Source: Gambelia wislizenii (taxonomy: Eukaryota > Chordata > Lepidosauria > Squamata > Crotaphytidae). Taken from it: a DNA stretch of 64,000 nucleotides. Below, one piece after another: positions 31,764 to 43,195 of this stretch. Both the position numbers and the translations under genes were made by a program. The DNA lies in contig JAUMIR010000005.1 in assembly GCA_030847615.1 (NCBI GenBank), forward strand, positions 80,882,492-80,946,491, written 5' to 3'. The notes under the pieces were generated by a model, which did no database searches, was not told the DNA's origin, and was given only the letters and a program-made list of their open reading frames with translations. Within the stretch, counting starts at the first letter, position 1. Each line of letters starts with the position of its first letter.

Positions 31764-31987
31764 CAAGTTGTCATGGATTTTGGCATTCACGGTTTTAAGT
31801 ATTCAGGGCTTGAAAGTACTGTATTCTTAAAAAATAATAACCCAAAAAGCAAACCTTGATTTTGCCATCTTATATAAGGGACACCATTTTGCTATGCCAT
31901 TGCATATCATGGGACTTGAGTATTCACGGATTTGGGTATTCACGGGGGTCTTGGAACCAAACCCCAGTGAATATGAAGGGATAACTG
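31764..31987 (-). mobile_element. Tigger-type MITE, inverted
   Basis: The family body in reverse orientation: AAGCAAACCTTGATTTTGCC, CTTATATAAGGGACACCATT, ending GAAGGGATAACTGTA. The left terminus is eroded. Confidence 0.75.
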
Positions 31988-32106
31988 TATTAATGTGAGA
32001 CTCAAACCCCAATCTTAGTTCCTAACTAGAGTAGGCTCCTTGAATTCATAAAGAATTTTCATGGGTGTGGGGTTCCCACATTCCTATTAGTTCCGTGGGT
32101 CTATTC

Positions 32107-32294
32107 CAGCCTTTCTCAACCTTTTTATCCTGGTGAAACCCTTGGAACAATTTTCAGGTCTCAGGGAACCCGTGCCTAAAAATTATTACATCTACAGCTC
32201 CAAAACATAATGTTTATATATCTTTTTTCAATTTCAATATCTGGTGGAACCCTAGCAACCTCTTGTGGAACCCTGGTTTAGAAACCCTGGGCTG
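32107..32294. mobile_element. hAT-like MITE (CAGCCTTTCTCAACC family)
   Basis: CAGCCTTTCTCAACCTTTTT at the left and GAAACCCTGGGCTG at the right. The body has GGTCTCAGGGAACCC and CTAGCAACCTCTTG. The inverted relative at 35542-35723 has a clean 8-bp duplication. Confidence 0.7.
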
Positions 32295-32651
32295 TTCTAA
32301 CTGGAACCAGTAATTGGATTTTAATCCATATTCTTTTAAGCCTGAGGAAGTGCTGTCAACTTCCTTTCACCTTTGTCTTCAATCCTGTCTTCCTTTGGGT
32401 GGGTGTGCAAGTTGTAAGTCTTGCTGTGCTTTTCACTGCCACCTGTGTATTCATCTATTGGTCTTTAGCAAGAAAAATGACAAGTTATAGGGAACACATA
32501 GTGCAGCTGTAATATACCATCTTCTGATATGGCTGGAGTAGTTGAAAGTGACCACAATAGCCTTTGGCAAGGGACCAAAAGGCCACACTTCCCTTCTCCC
32601 TTAGTCTTGCTGTAACTAATAGCACCTTCCCTTCCCTGAAATCCACTGTCT

Positions 32652-32960
32652 CAGTGGCTCTTAAACTTTTCTTTACCAGGGACCCCCTTTAAATATATTT
32701 TGTTGCCATGGTCCCCCAAGACTTAACTCTAGATTTAAAACTATAATAATAATAATAATAATAATACCTGATGATAATAATAATACAATTACACCATCCA
32801 TGAAACGTTCCTTCAGAGGCACTGGAAGGAGAGGGAAGACTTTTCTCCTTTCATGGCTCCTTTCATGTGGCCCCTCCATTGCAGGGAGTAGGTCGGCCAA
32901 GCAGCTTCCAAGCCATCACAGCCCCCTGGGGGTCCCCAGACCCCAGGTTACGAACCACTG
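32652..32960. mobile_element. hAT-like MITE (CAGTGGCTCTTAA family)
   Basis: CAGTGGCTCTTAAACTTTTC and GGTTACGAACCACTG are inverted. (AAT)n lies inside. It sits between the two copies of the local duplication. Confidence 0.7.
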
Positions 32961-33285
32961 TGATAGGGCATTGTTGCAGCTTTTTTATTTTATCAATGCA
33001 AGAGTAAACTCTGTTCTTAGTTCCTAGCTAGAGTAAACTCCTTGAATTAATAAAGAGTTTTCACTGGTGTTTGGGTTCCCATGTTCCTATTGGTTCCGTG
33101 AGTCTGTTCTATCTGGAACCAGTAATTGGATTTAGCCCATATTCTTTTAAGCCTGAGGAAATGCTGTCACCTATCTTTCACCTTTGTCTTAAATGCTGTC
33201 TTCCTGTGGATGGGTGTGCAAATTGTAAGTCCCGCTGTGCTTTTCACTGCCACCTGCATAATCATCTATTGGTCTTTTGCGTCCT
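32961..33285. repeat. Local segmental duplication, copy B
   Basis: The uninterrupted copy of 31733-32474; it shows the empty site for both MITEs in copy A. Confidence 0.75.
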
Positions 33286-34630
33286 TGCTTATTGATCAAG
33301 GAGAAATAGAAGCAGAGTTCCTAGCAAGTGCTTAAAATAAAACACCAGCTTCCAACAGGTTTGTGTGTGTAAGCGTGTGCATATGCTTAACACTCTTGTA
33401 ATTAGGATAATTTTTACAGTCTATCAGTGTTATTTGGTGACTTGTGTGTACATCAGAAAATGATTAATACAAATACTTTTTTCAGCCTCTCAGATGAAAG
33501 ATACAATTGAATAAATGCTTGTGTATGCACCTTTTGACTGTGACTCCTTGATCTTTGTTACAGTATAGTATGCTGGTTGAAAGAAGAATGAGCATTATTG
33601 TAACATTTTTGCTGTCTTAAGAAAAGTCCAGGCATGGTACTGAAATACTAACCCTAACCTGCATACCATAACATACAGGTGAATAGTTGTGTTAGGTTAT
33701 TACAGAAAACAAATAAACAATAGCAACAAAACAACAACCATATAAAATGGAAAAGCTGTTGAGCAACAACACAGTAAGGTACCGATATCACACAGTGAAA
33801 CTGGAATGTATTAGTAGACTTAAGGAATGAGCTGTGTGTATACCAAAAGTGTATGAAAGGAAAAGTCAGGCAACCATTTTCTTTGTTCAATATGATGAAA
33901 CTTACAGATTTTGTAGAGTATCCCCCCCCATGGAATTGGGCAGTCTAAAGGAAACAAATACATGTTAGGTCATTGATATCACTGTGTTTCTGAAAAGCTG
34001 TGAAGATGTTGCTTACTAACATGTTGGCACACTTCTGGGAATCAACTTCTATAATGACAGATTTCTTCACAAGGTGCCTGTAAATTTAATGGAGGATTGA
34101 GTAACTGAAATGGTACTAAATTATGGCCTATGGCCTAAGATGAGATGATTTAAAAAAGAAACTGTAAAGTGAAAGCAGTATGTGAACACAACTCCAAAGA
34201 TCAATTTAAATACAGTACTGTGAAATGCAAATAATGTTTAATTGCATAGAGATACACCTATTCTGCAGGAGCGTGTTGTTTCTGAACTGCAAAGTAACCT
34301 CTGCTCGTCCTCACTCTCCTGCCGGTGGCCTTCTAGTATCTCATATGCCCCCAGTTGTGAATTCAGGACATATTTCTTTTCATCTTGACTCCCATGTTTT
34401 GAAAGAGCTTTTGCCCCTCACTCCACGAGTCTTGTCTGCATTAGTCTGCTTAAATGTATATCTAGTACTTTGACCAAAAAGCCAATCCATTAAAAAAAAA
34501 AAAAAAAAAACCTAGAAATTCTACTTAAAAAGAGGCATGGTTTTGTGGTCAATGCAAGGGCCAGCCGACCTCCTTTTTGTCAGCAGGCTTTCTTGGTATT
34601 GCTCCCCCCCCCCTTTAGACTGCCCAATTC
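33286..34630. other. WDR17 intron 1 sequence
   Basis: AT-rich, no coding signal. It includes the left arm of an inverted duplication (33885-33951) and poly(A) at 34491-34510. Confidence 0.4.
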
Positions 34631-34699
34631 CTTTAGACTGCCAAATTCCATGGAGGGGATACTCTACAAAATCTGTAAGTTTCATCATATTAAACAAAT

Positions 34700-35445
34700 A
34701 TGCCTTTGCTTAAGCAGATTAGCAAAGACATATAGTGCATTTGGAAGACTCCACAAAAGAGTCTGGAGCAATAAACACCTGAGGCAAAGCACAAAAATCA
34801 GTGTGTATAGAGCCGTTGTACTGTCTATTCTCCTTTATGGATCTGAAACATGGGTCACTTATCGCCACCACTTACGACTCCTCAAACGCTTTCATCAGCG
34901 CTGTCTATGCACAATCCTAAATATACACTGGACTGACTATGTGACAAATGTTGCTGTCACTGATCACCATGCATTGAGGCCATTATATTGAGAACACAGC
35001 TGCGCTGGGCAGGGCACGTTTCTAGGATGGAGGACCATCGCCTCCCCAAAATACTACTCTACGGTGAACTCACCACAGGTCAGTGTAAGAGGGGCGCTCC
35101 AAAAAAAGCGATACAAAGGCTCCCTGAAACAACATCTCAGGCTCGGCCAAATCGATCACCAAGAGTGGTCTGCCCTGGCCTCACATTGGGAGGCATGGAG
35201 ACGCACTATCCACAATGCTGCAGCCTTATTTGAGAACTCACGCCGAACAAGTCTTGAAGAGAAACGACAACGCAGAAAGAATCACAACCCGGAAACATCA
35301 CCCAAGGAGACCTTCTGCTGTACTTTCTGCAACCGGACTTGTTTATTTCGGATTGGCCTTTTTAGTCATCAGCACACTTGCAGAAAGCGCAGGATGAGTC
35401 CTTCTTGAATCTTCGTTTGCAAAGAAAAGCCAGAAGGTATCCTGT
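34700..35445 (+). mobile_element. Non-LTR retrotransposon 3' part with zinc-finger C terminus
   Basis: Spread over shifted frames are LLYGSETWVTYRHHLRLLKR, FHQRCLCTILNIHW, then RWAGHVSRMEDHRLPKILLY and TIHNAAALFENSRRTSLEEK. It closes with CCTFCNRTCLFRIGLFSHQH, a C-X2-C...H finger ending HTC. The frame breaks at about 34991 and 35064-35230 show it is dead. I recognise the family as a vertebrate LINE but cannot name the clade with certainty. Confidence 0.8.
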
Positions 35446-35541
35446 TCCTGAGTTAGATTCTCTGAGGAACTCTGTAAATCTGAGCAAAGGGGGTGACTAT
35501 AAACCCAGTAGGTTTATCATTCAAAGGATGTACATCTAGGG

Positions 35542-35723
35542 TAGTGTTTCTCAGGGTTCCCTAGGGTTCCCCAAGAGGTTGCTAGGGGTTCCTCAGGAGA
35601 TTGTGATTGTGCAGGGGGTGGGGGAGCAATAGCAGTATATAGAATAATGTTTATGCAGCGGTTCCCTGAGACCTGAAAATTATTTCAAGGGTTCCTCCAT
35701 GATAAAAAGGTTAAGAAAGGCTG
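35542..35723. mobile_element. hAT-type MITE with perfect 8-bp target duplication
   Basis: Inverted relative of 32107-32294, flanked by ATCTAGGG at 35534-35541 and 35724-35731. The right end is AAGGTTAAGAAAGGCTG. Confidence 0.85.
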
Positions 35724-35731
35724 ATCTAGGG

Positions 35732-36361
35732 GCACTTGTTTAGCTATAGGTAGTTGTTCATAGTTAGGACAGAATCATATAACCAGTTAATACGCAGCAA
35801 CTACTTAAAAATTTACTATGTGGAAGTTCTAACTACTGTATATGAAAAACATGGTATTTGTGGCCTCACGGTGTTTAGTCTCCATACTGCTATTACATGG
35901 AAAGGAATGGGGGTGGGGCTGGATTTGAAATGCCCTACTGAACAAGTGACCCAGGTCTTCTGTCAGCCAAATGTCCACATGTGAAAGGAAAGTCCTGCTA
36001 ATAGAAGGGGAAGCAATTTTTACCAATTTTAGTCTTTTCTTCTTCTTGCAACCCCTGATGCCACTTTATATGCTGTTCTGAGAGATCCCTCCTCAAAAAT
36101 ACCAGGACAGGTATTTGTGAATATGCATTTATTTAATAGGGAATTGGTAAAAATGACATTTGTTCCATTAATAAATGCCAGGATAAATCCTTCTGTGACT
36201 GGAATTTTACGCATGGCATCCAGAGCATTTTGTATAAACTGCAACACCCAGTCCTTCAGATCTTTTCATAGCATGAGAAGCATTCATTATAATCTAAGAA
36301 TAAGAAGGAATTGGATTGTCATACTTGTCTTGGTTTCTTGCTATGTTTCTGTTGGGTTGTA
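35732..36361. other. WDR17 intron 1 sequence
   Basis: No recognised feature. Confidence 0.35.
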
Positions 36362-36611
36362 CAGTAGGTTCCCCATATCCACTGATTCATTATCCACTGA
36401 TTCAGTTATCCACAGGACACAAAACAGCACACCTACCATAGAGTCTTCCTAGAAAATGTGTCCTCTAGCCATTTTCTAGGTTTTTTAAGGCAACTCTATT
36501 GTATTTTAAACCAGAGGTCCCATTATATTCTATGCTGTTCCCTATTATCCTCGGTTTTCGGTATCCATGGCCCCCCAGAACCAATCCCCAGCAGATATGG
36601 GGGTCCTACTG
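36362..36611 (+). mobile_element. Tigger-like MITE (CAGTAGGACCCCC family)
   Basis: CAGTAGGTTCCCCATATCC to GGGGGTCCTACTG with TA flanks; its body is in inverted order relative to 15623-15877. Confidence 0.8.
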
Positions 36612-37064
36612 TACTGAATTACTACAAGAAGCCTCCCACATCCTGCCATTTGCACATTGAAGGACTATAGTGTTGTTAGCTGGATTCTGAAATGTAAAAA
36701 CAACACTCATATCCACTTTCCTAACTCAAGTTGGTGTTTAATTTTTGAGATGATAATTACTAGGCCAGAACCAGCATCTATTTAATGACCTTTGCTTTGA
36801 AAAACTTTCTTAATACCCACAGCAGGCTGCTGTCACTGCACTTCATAGGTTCTGATGCTATTCCTAATAATCTTGACAAGTTACAATAAGAATAGACCAG
36901 GAAGGCAGATCATATTTTTCAGTTTCTAAGTTTTCTGTAGGGAATTAACTTTAAAATCCATCTCAAATTCTTGGAATGCTTGTTTATAAATGGTAATGTG
37001 TTCAGGTGTTTTGAGATATTGACAAAGAGAGATGGTACATATATAAGATGCCCAGTTATTGGAC

Positions 37065-37772
37065 AGGTGACACCTGGCTTGATGGCAGTACATAGGAAAG
37101 TGATCTAGGAGTTTTAGTGGACCACAAACTTAATGTGAGTCAGCAGTGTGATGTGGCAGCTAAAAAAACCCAATGCAATACTAGGCTACATCAATAGGAG
37201 TATAGTGTCTAGATCAACGGAAGCAGTGGTGCTACTCTACTCTGCTTTGGTCAGATCTCACCTGGAATACTGTGTCTAGTTCTGGGCACCACAATTCAAG
37301 AAGGATATTGACAAGCTGCAACATGTCCAGAGGAGGGCAACCAAAATGGTGGGAGGTCTTGAAGCCATGCCCTATGAGGAGTGGCTTAGGGAGTTGGGTA
37401 TGTTTAGCCTGGGGAAGAGAAGGTTAAGAGGTGACGTGATATTCATGTTTAAATATTTGAAAGGATGTCATATTGAGGATGCAGCAAGCTTGTTTTCTGC
37501 TGCTCCAGAGACTAGGACATGGAGCAATGGACTCAAACTACAGGAAAAAAGATTCCACCTAAACATTAGGTAGAACTTCCTGACAGTAAGAGCTGTTCAG
37601 CAGTGGAATGCACTGCCTCCGAGTGTGGTGGAGTCTCCTTCTTTGGAGGTTTTTAAACAGAGGCTGGATGGCCATCTGTTGGGTTTGCTTTGATTGGGTA
37701 TTCCTGTATGGCAGGGTGTTGAACTGGATGGCCCTTGTGGTGTCTTCCAACTCTATGATTCTATGATATACT
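37065..37772 (+). mobile_element. CR1 LINE, 5'-truncated
   Basis: ORF2 C-terminal blocks: [14 protein letters not shown] text, [39 protein letters not shown], with a stop after HLNIR and frame breaks. It ends CTTCCAACTCTATGATTCTA. Confidence 0.85.
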
Positions 37773-38620
37773 TAATTTCTATGGTAATCAGTTGCATGAT
37801 TCTACCTTTATAAAGGTAGAACTAATTAATATGCATGCACAGTAGAATCAGGGAAAGTTGTACTACATTGCCCTGTATCTCAAGTTGCTTCAGTTTTAAA
37901 CAATAACAAAATCTTCTTTGGAGATATAAAAACTAGCGCATCAAGAGACTGCATGCTTACAATCTATCAGTTTGTTAGATTGACTGAGGCTGAAGATATA
38001 TTTAGTGTTGTCTAGAAGCTGTCCGTTGTGATTTTCTGCAGTGTTTAGGGAGGATATCAAATCTTGGTTTGTTATTTGCTCTCAAGTGACTCTTCCTTGA
38101 AGAAAGCACCAACAGCACTATGGTTTGTGGCTAGACATTAAGCTTTGCGATAGGATTTGTGGGGAGCATCTTTGGTTCTGGGTATTTACTTAATCTACAG
38201 AAGTTCATACATTTTTAACCAATTTTGAAATAATCTGAAATTCTGCATTGGAACAGATGTATAAATCAAAACAACAAATAGACTAAAAACTTTTAACCTT
38301 CTGAAAGTCTAAGCAGGACTATTATATTTAAACATTTTTTTTTACCTTTGAAAAATCATAGTTTCTTTCCATTTTAGTGTTCACTTTTCTCTCAAGTATT
38401 TAATATCTATTAGTTTTGCATCAAGTTGAACTTTTAATTCCTTGTGTAGAGTGCAGTACTAAATGGAAAATGGTACAGAGGTTATATCACTATAATACTA
38501 AAAAAATCAGCACTAGTTACTAATAATTGTATTATTAGTAACTCAATGCAGAATGTTGGCTTTGAAATTTAATACCTTATAAAGCTCATCTAAAGAACTA
38601 TCTGTCTTGCTATGAACCTG
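37773..38620. other. WDR17 intron 1 sequence
   Basis: AT-rich, nothing recognised. Confidence 0.35.
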
Positions 38621-38624
38621 TCTG

Positions 38625-38930
38625 GACTTGCAGGAGAGGACCTTCTGAGGATACCCCCACTTGCAGACTCTTGCTTAATGGGCACATATAAGCCATATTA
38701 TAAGAAGACATGACTCACTAGAAAAGACAATAATGCTTGGTAAGGTAGAAGGCAGCAGGAAAAGAGGAAGACCACATTCCAGATGGACAGGCTCAATCAA
38801 GGAAGCCACAGGCTCTGAGTCTGCAAGACCTGAGCAGGGCTGTTGAGAATAGGGAGACTTGAAAGTCTCTCATTAATGGGGTCACCATAAGTCGAAGTCA
38901 GCTTGACTGCAGTTAACAACCACCACCAAA
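38625..38930 (+). mobile_element. BovB/RTE LINE 3' end
   Basis: One frame reads HDSLEKTIMLGKVEGSRKRG and then RPHSRWTGSIKEATG, the C-terminal end of BovB ORF2. It is followed by the 3' sequence GGGGTCACCATAAGTCGAAG and CTTGACTGCAGTTAACAACC. That tail is the likely source type for the SINE tails elsewhere. Confidence 0.85.
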
Positions 38931-39200
38931 GGAAACATCCCTTGTCTGTCATTCCCAAATTCTGGAATGCGTACCCTCAGAGCTGTGAAACACCCAAGCC
39001 CCCCCACCTGCTTTTAAAATAGATGTCTAGCCAGTCACATTACTTTAAGCATGCCTTTCAAGTTGTTTCATTAGTAATGTTCTTAATGATACACTGTTGA
39101 GTGTTGTTAATTTTTATGTTTTCATCAGTCTGGCTTTGGCAGAAAGGTTGTATAAAAAGCCTACAAAATAAATTATTGTGGTAGCAGCTCCTCTAAGAAT
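38931..39200 (+). mobile_element. LINE-like 3' repeat (tentative)
   Basis: CTGGCTTTGGCAGAAAGGTTG, TATAAAAAGCC and AAATAAATTATT resemble a degraded LINE 3' end. Confidence 0.3.
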
Positions 39201-39327
39201 CTAAAGTTCTGTCTAGTTTTAGGGCCTCGTTTTCAAGCTGTATATGTGTTTCCATCCATCTTTATATGTGAGTGAACTCTGGTATTCAAGTACTAATGCT
39301 CCTACTTACAACACACAGCCTGGAATA

Positions 39328-39554
39328 CAGTTATCCCTTCACATTCGCTGGGATTTGGTTCCAGGACCTGTGAATACCCAAATCCGTGAATAGTCAAGTC
39401 CCATTATATGCAGTGGCATAGCAAAATGGTGTCCCTTATATAAGATGGCAAAATCAAAGTTTGCTTTTTGGATTATTATTTTTTAAAGAATATTTTCAAG
39501 CCGTGAATACTTAAAACCGTGAATGCCAAGTCCGTGAATGTGGAGAGACAACTG
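39328..39554 (+). mobile_element. Tigger-type MITE (CAGTTGTCCCT family)
   Basis: CAGTTATCCCTTCACATTC to GAGAGACAACTG with TA flanks. Confidence 0.8.
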
Positions 39555-39622
39555 TACATTTGGTTAGTCCTAACTAGTGATTCAGTTGATTAACTAGTTG
39601 ATTCAGTTCTTGAATGGGTGAG

Positions 39623-40162
39623 TGTGACGCCAGGCCCTTCCTCTCCCTCAGTTTGTGACGCAGGGGCCTTTCCATCCCTCTGCTGCCGTCAAATTTGGGA
39701 TGGCCAACCATGTCCCAGACGAACTACGTCTCCCACAGATGGATCACACGTGTAGTTAGGTGTGGATGTTCCTTAATGGTTATGAACTAATTGTCAGAGA
39801 AGTCACTCATAACCAGACGGCATGTAAGAATTATCATAAAGAACAATTGGTGAATAATAGAAATAATAGAAATATAACTGAGTTAATAATTCATTTCCCC
39901 TGTACATCAGTTCCCTTAAAGCCTCTCATATCAAATGTCATACTTCAAGCCTCTTAGCTATCACCCAAGCCGTCTCTCATCCCCCCTGCTTCAGGCCCCT
40001 CTCTCTCTGACTTCACATTCTCAGCTGCTCAGCTAAAACTTGCTACTTTCCTCCTCACACTCTCTCTTAATCCCTCAGAAGCCCCTCCCCTTTTGGCCTT
40101 CTCTCCTAGGACTGGCTCCTGAAGCACATTGTTTCCATTTGTTCCCTTAGCTGTCCATCACA
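39623..40162. mobile_element. Solo LTR with 5-bp target duplication
   Basis: The 540-base unit starts TGTGACG and ends CATCACA (TG...CA with short inverted tips) and is flanked by a perfect GTGAG on both sides (39618-39622, 40163-40167). No internal gag/pol/env sequence is present, so it is a solo LTR of an unidentified retroelement. Orientation is unclear. Confidence 0.7.
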
Positions 40163-40181
40163 GTGAGTCAACACATAAGTA

Positions 40182-40665
40182 CAGTCATCCCTTCACATTC
40201 GCAGAGGTTAGGTTCAGAAGACCCCCACGAATGTGAAAAATGCACCAATAATAACAGCCCCCCCCCGCCCTTCCGAAAGTGGCGATGGGGCCTTCAGAGG
40301 CCTGGTTGCCACTTTCCCCCACCTCCCTGCCCCCCGCAAGTGGCCATTGGGCCTTCAGAAGCCTGGTCACCACTTTCCCTCACCCCCCTGCCCCCCCCCG
40401 CAAGTGGCCATTGGGCCTTCAGAGGCCCGGTCACCACTTTCTCCCACCTGCCCACCTCCCCAAAAGTGGCCATCCCCGCCCCCTCCCACAAGTGGCCATT
40501 GGGCCTTCAGAGGCCCGATCACCACTTCCCCCCTGCCCCGCCTCCCCGAAAATGGCCATCGGACCTTCAGAGGACCGGTTGCCACTTCCCCCCGCCTCCC
40601 CTTGCAGCAAACCGAGAATATGTGGAACTGCAAGTGTGGAGGCCACAAATGTGGAGGGAGGACTG
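40182..40665 (+). mobile_element. Tigger-like MITE with internal minisatellite
   Basis: CAGTCATCCCTTCACATTCG and GGAGGGAGGACTG are inverted with TA flanks. The interior (about 40278-40600) is a GC-rich minisatellite with units of roughly 60 bases containing AAGTGGCCATTGGGCCTTCA and GGTCACCACTTTCCC. The long overlapping frames here are repeat artefacts. Confidence 0.75.
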
Positions 40666-41418
40666 TAAATCTAATTGATTCAATAGCTCTTCTCTGGTCA
40701 GATCTTAACCGTAGTATTCAGGCCATATATAACTTGTTACGTAGATTTGGCCAAACTTCAGTAAATTATGCACATGGTCTGTGTACATATCTGCTGAAAA
40801 TTGTGCCGTAGAAATCTACAAATAAATGTTATCTAATCTACAAAGAAATGTCACCTAAATACTTGAAGTTTAAAAGCTTGAAACTCATATACATTGTTCT
40901 GAAATTATATGTAGGCCTTAGTCCTGGTCTTGTTTTTACTTAATATTCTCATTGCTTTTGGTGTCATTAGGAATTGTGACTAGCACCATACAGACCCACA
41001 GACTCAGATATTATTGCTGTGGTGACACTAATGACAGAATTAAGTAATTAGCATTACGTTGGATGGGATTTGTTTCTTTACCTTGAAAACTACTGGGATT
41101 ACATTCAAAAGCTGGTCTATATTAAGAACAAATAATGGCTTCCCCATTTTATCTTAGCTATGGATTTAATGTGGCTATAATACATTTTGTTTTAAATGAA
41201 CTATAATATCTGATTTATATTTTGGGGAAAATTGTATTTGTTGAGGATTCCTTGTGCCTTGAAAAGAGGAATAGAAGTCTTATGGTGCAGCATTAAATGT
41301 ATTAAAATAGGAACAGGTATTCTCAATGTGATTCTCTTGATTATTTTCTGTCCAGGCCTAAATTTACTTATCTCTATTGAGATACTGAGCAATCTCTATT
41401 GAATTCAAATTCTGAGGG

Positions 41419-41449
<31 letters not shown>

Positions 41450-41511
41450 GCAGTTCACATATCTGCTCAGAAATAAGTCCCATTCAGTTTACTCTAATTT
41501 ATCCACAGGTA
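40666..41511. other. WDR17 intron 1 sequence with (TTTTG)n
   Basis: A (GTTTT)n microsatellite at 41418-41449; otherwise nothing recognised. Confidence 0.4.
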
Positions 41512-41717
41512 TAAATACCCTAAAGGTACCAGAGCTCATCTGATTTTAGAAGCTAAGCAGGGTCAACTTTGGTTTGTACTTGGATGAGAGACTGCCGGCA
41601 AATACCAGATGCTGTAGGCTATACATCAGAGGAAGGAGCTGGCAAAACTACCTCTGAGTATTCCTTGCCTTATGAATTTCATGGAGTTGCCATAAGGCAA
41701 CTTGAAGGCACATACAA
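41512..41717 (+). mobile_element. 5S-rRNA-derived SINE
   Basis: GAAGCTAAGCAGGGTCAACT and TACTTGGATGAGAGACTGCC match the 5S rRNA internal promoter. AGATGCTGTAGGCTATACAT follows, and the tail is GGAGTTGCCATAAGGCAACT with TGAAGGCACATAC. Confidence 0.88.
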
Positions 41718-41723
41718 GAGAGA

Positions 41724-41967
41724 GCTAGCATGATATAGAGGTTTGAGTGTTGGACTAAGACTCTGGTGACCAGGGTTCAAATCTCTGCTCAGCCATGTAA
41801 ACCCATTAGGTGACCTTGGGCAAGTCATATTCTCTCAGCCTCAGAGGAAGGCAAAGGCAAGTCCTTTCTGAACAAATCTTGTCAAAATCTTGTCAAACCC
41901 ATGATAGGGTTGTGTTAGGGTCACCATAAGTCAGAAATTACTTGAAGGCACACAACAACAACAACAA
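41724..41967 (+). mobile_element. tRNA-derived SINE with BovB-like tail
   Basis: GATATAGAGGTTTGAGTGTT, the B box GGGTTCAAATCTC, a body with a small internal duplication (AAATCTTGTC twice, 41873-41893), then the tail GGGTCACCATAAGTCAGAAA and (ACA)n. It starts only a few bases after the 5S SINE. Confidence 0.88.
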
Positions 41968-43195
41968 CTTACCATTGTATAAAATGATAGCTATCTTCAT
42001 TGCTGCAAAAATAAGCAAGGGTATTATCATATCTGCAAGACTAACAAATTAATTGTGCAAGCTTTCAAGGACTAGAATTTATATCATAAGATTCCCTTCC
42101 ACATCCACATCATTTCCCCTCAGCCTAAGTTTATGGTGTTCTAGAAGTCTGACAAGAACCAAAACATGTTTTTTATTGTAAAGCTGATCATGGCATAGAC
42201 ATTTATACAGGAGAATTGTCATCTGGTAATAGAATTAAACATCACTCTACCCCATGTCAACTCTTTTTTGAAATGCCCACATGTTGCTGAAATAATACTG
42301 TATCTAGTTGTGCAGAGATGATTTTTTTAAAATTAGCAAAATCTACCTAGTTGTTTTTATCTTTGGGTCTTGGAATGTATCTGTTTCCTTTTTTTTAAAG
42401 GAAGTTTGTTTAAAAAAATCCAGAGATTTTATGCACACGTGTGTCTGTTAAATAAACTACAAGAGGCTCAGAGCACCTCTGTTTATATAAACATTTTTTT
42501 TATCTTGTCTCTTGGCTTGGATGATGAATGTGATGGCTGTGAGGAGCCACAATTTGAGGCAGCATGTTAGGATTCTGTTTCTAAACTGTCATGCTTCTCA
42601 GGATTAAGAGTAGACAAGAAAGTTGTTTAGTGATAAAGGAAGAATACCTGTAAGATTTGTTCATATAGTGAAAGCATTCCCCTATAGTAGGCATGTTCCT
42701 TAAAAAAAAACAAAAAAACTTTAAGTCCTCACTCAACATTTTCATCCTTTGACCTATGACAGAAATAAATCCAATTGAGCTAGAGCTCAGTTTTGCTGTA
42801 ACATAGCTTTTGTAGCATCACACTCCAGACAGCTGAGGAGGATTTGTCTCAGTATTTGCAGACCATAAAGGAAGGTGAAAACAAAGTCCATAAGCAAGCC
42901 AATGGCCCAAAGCCTACAAGGCAGGAAGGGCAAGGTGTGGTGTGGTGTGGTAGAGGAACAAGGAAGAGTAAAAGACAAGCAACAGCCTAGTCTAGCAAAT
43001 GATTACTGTAGTTCAATAGCTTATTTGAGCTTCATGAGGCTCAGAAACTGAGGAGGGGCAACGCAAGTTACATGCCTAAAATTGGTACATGGTTGTCTCA
43101 CAGTAATTATTGTGTTTTGTGGTTCAATAAACTGCTTATTTAGTTATTTATTACTGAAATTGATCAGTCATCTATAGATTTCAAGAAGACATGTA
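41968..43195. other. WDR17 intron 1 sequence
   Basis: AT-rich; a short (GGTGT)n at about 42936-42951. Nothing gene-like. Confidence 0.35.

Larger units (their letters stand above)
31733..32474. repeat. Local segmental duplication, copy A (with two MITE insertions)
   Basis: GACAGGGCATTGT, TTCCTAACTAGAGTAGGCTC, TTCCCACATTCCTATTAG, ATTCTTTTAAGCCTGAGGAA and TTTTCACTGCCACCTG recur in the same order at 32961-33285. Copy A contains a Tigger MITE (31764-31987) and a hAT-like MITE (32107-32294) absent from copy B. Confidence 0.75.

Noticed and set aside
40163..40811. Long proline/histidine-rich frames of 129-192 codons
   Set aside because: They translate the minisatellite inside a MITE; every frame is open because the repeat unit lacks stops.
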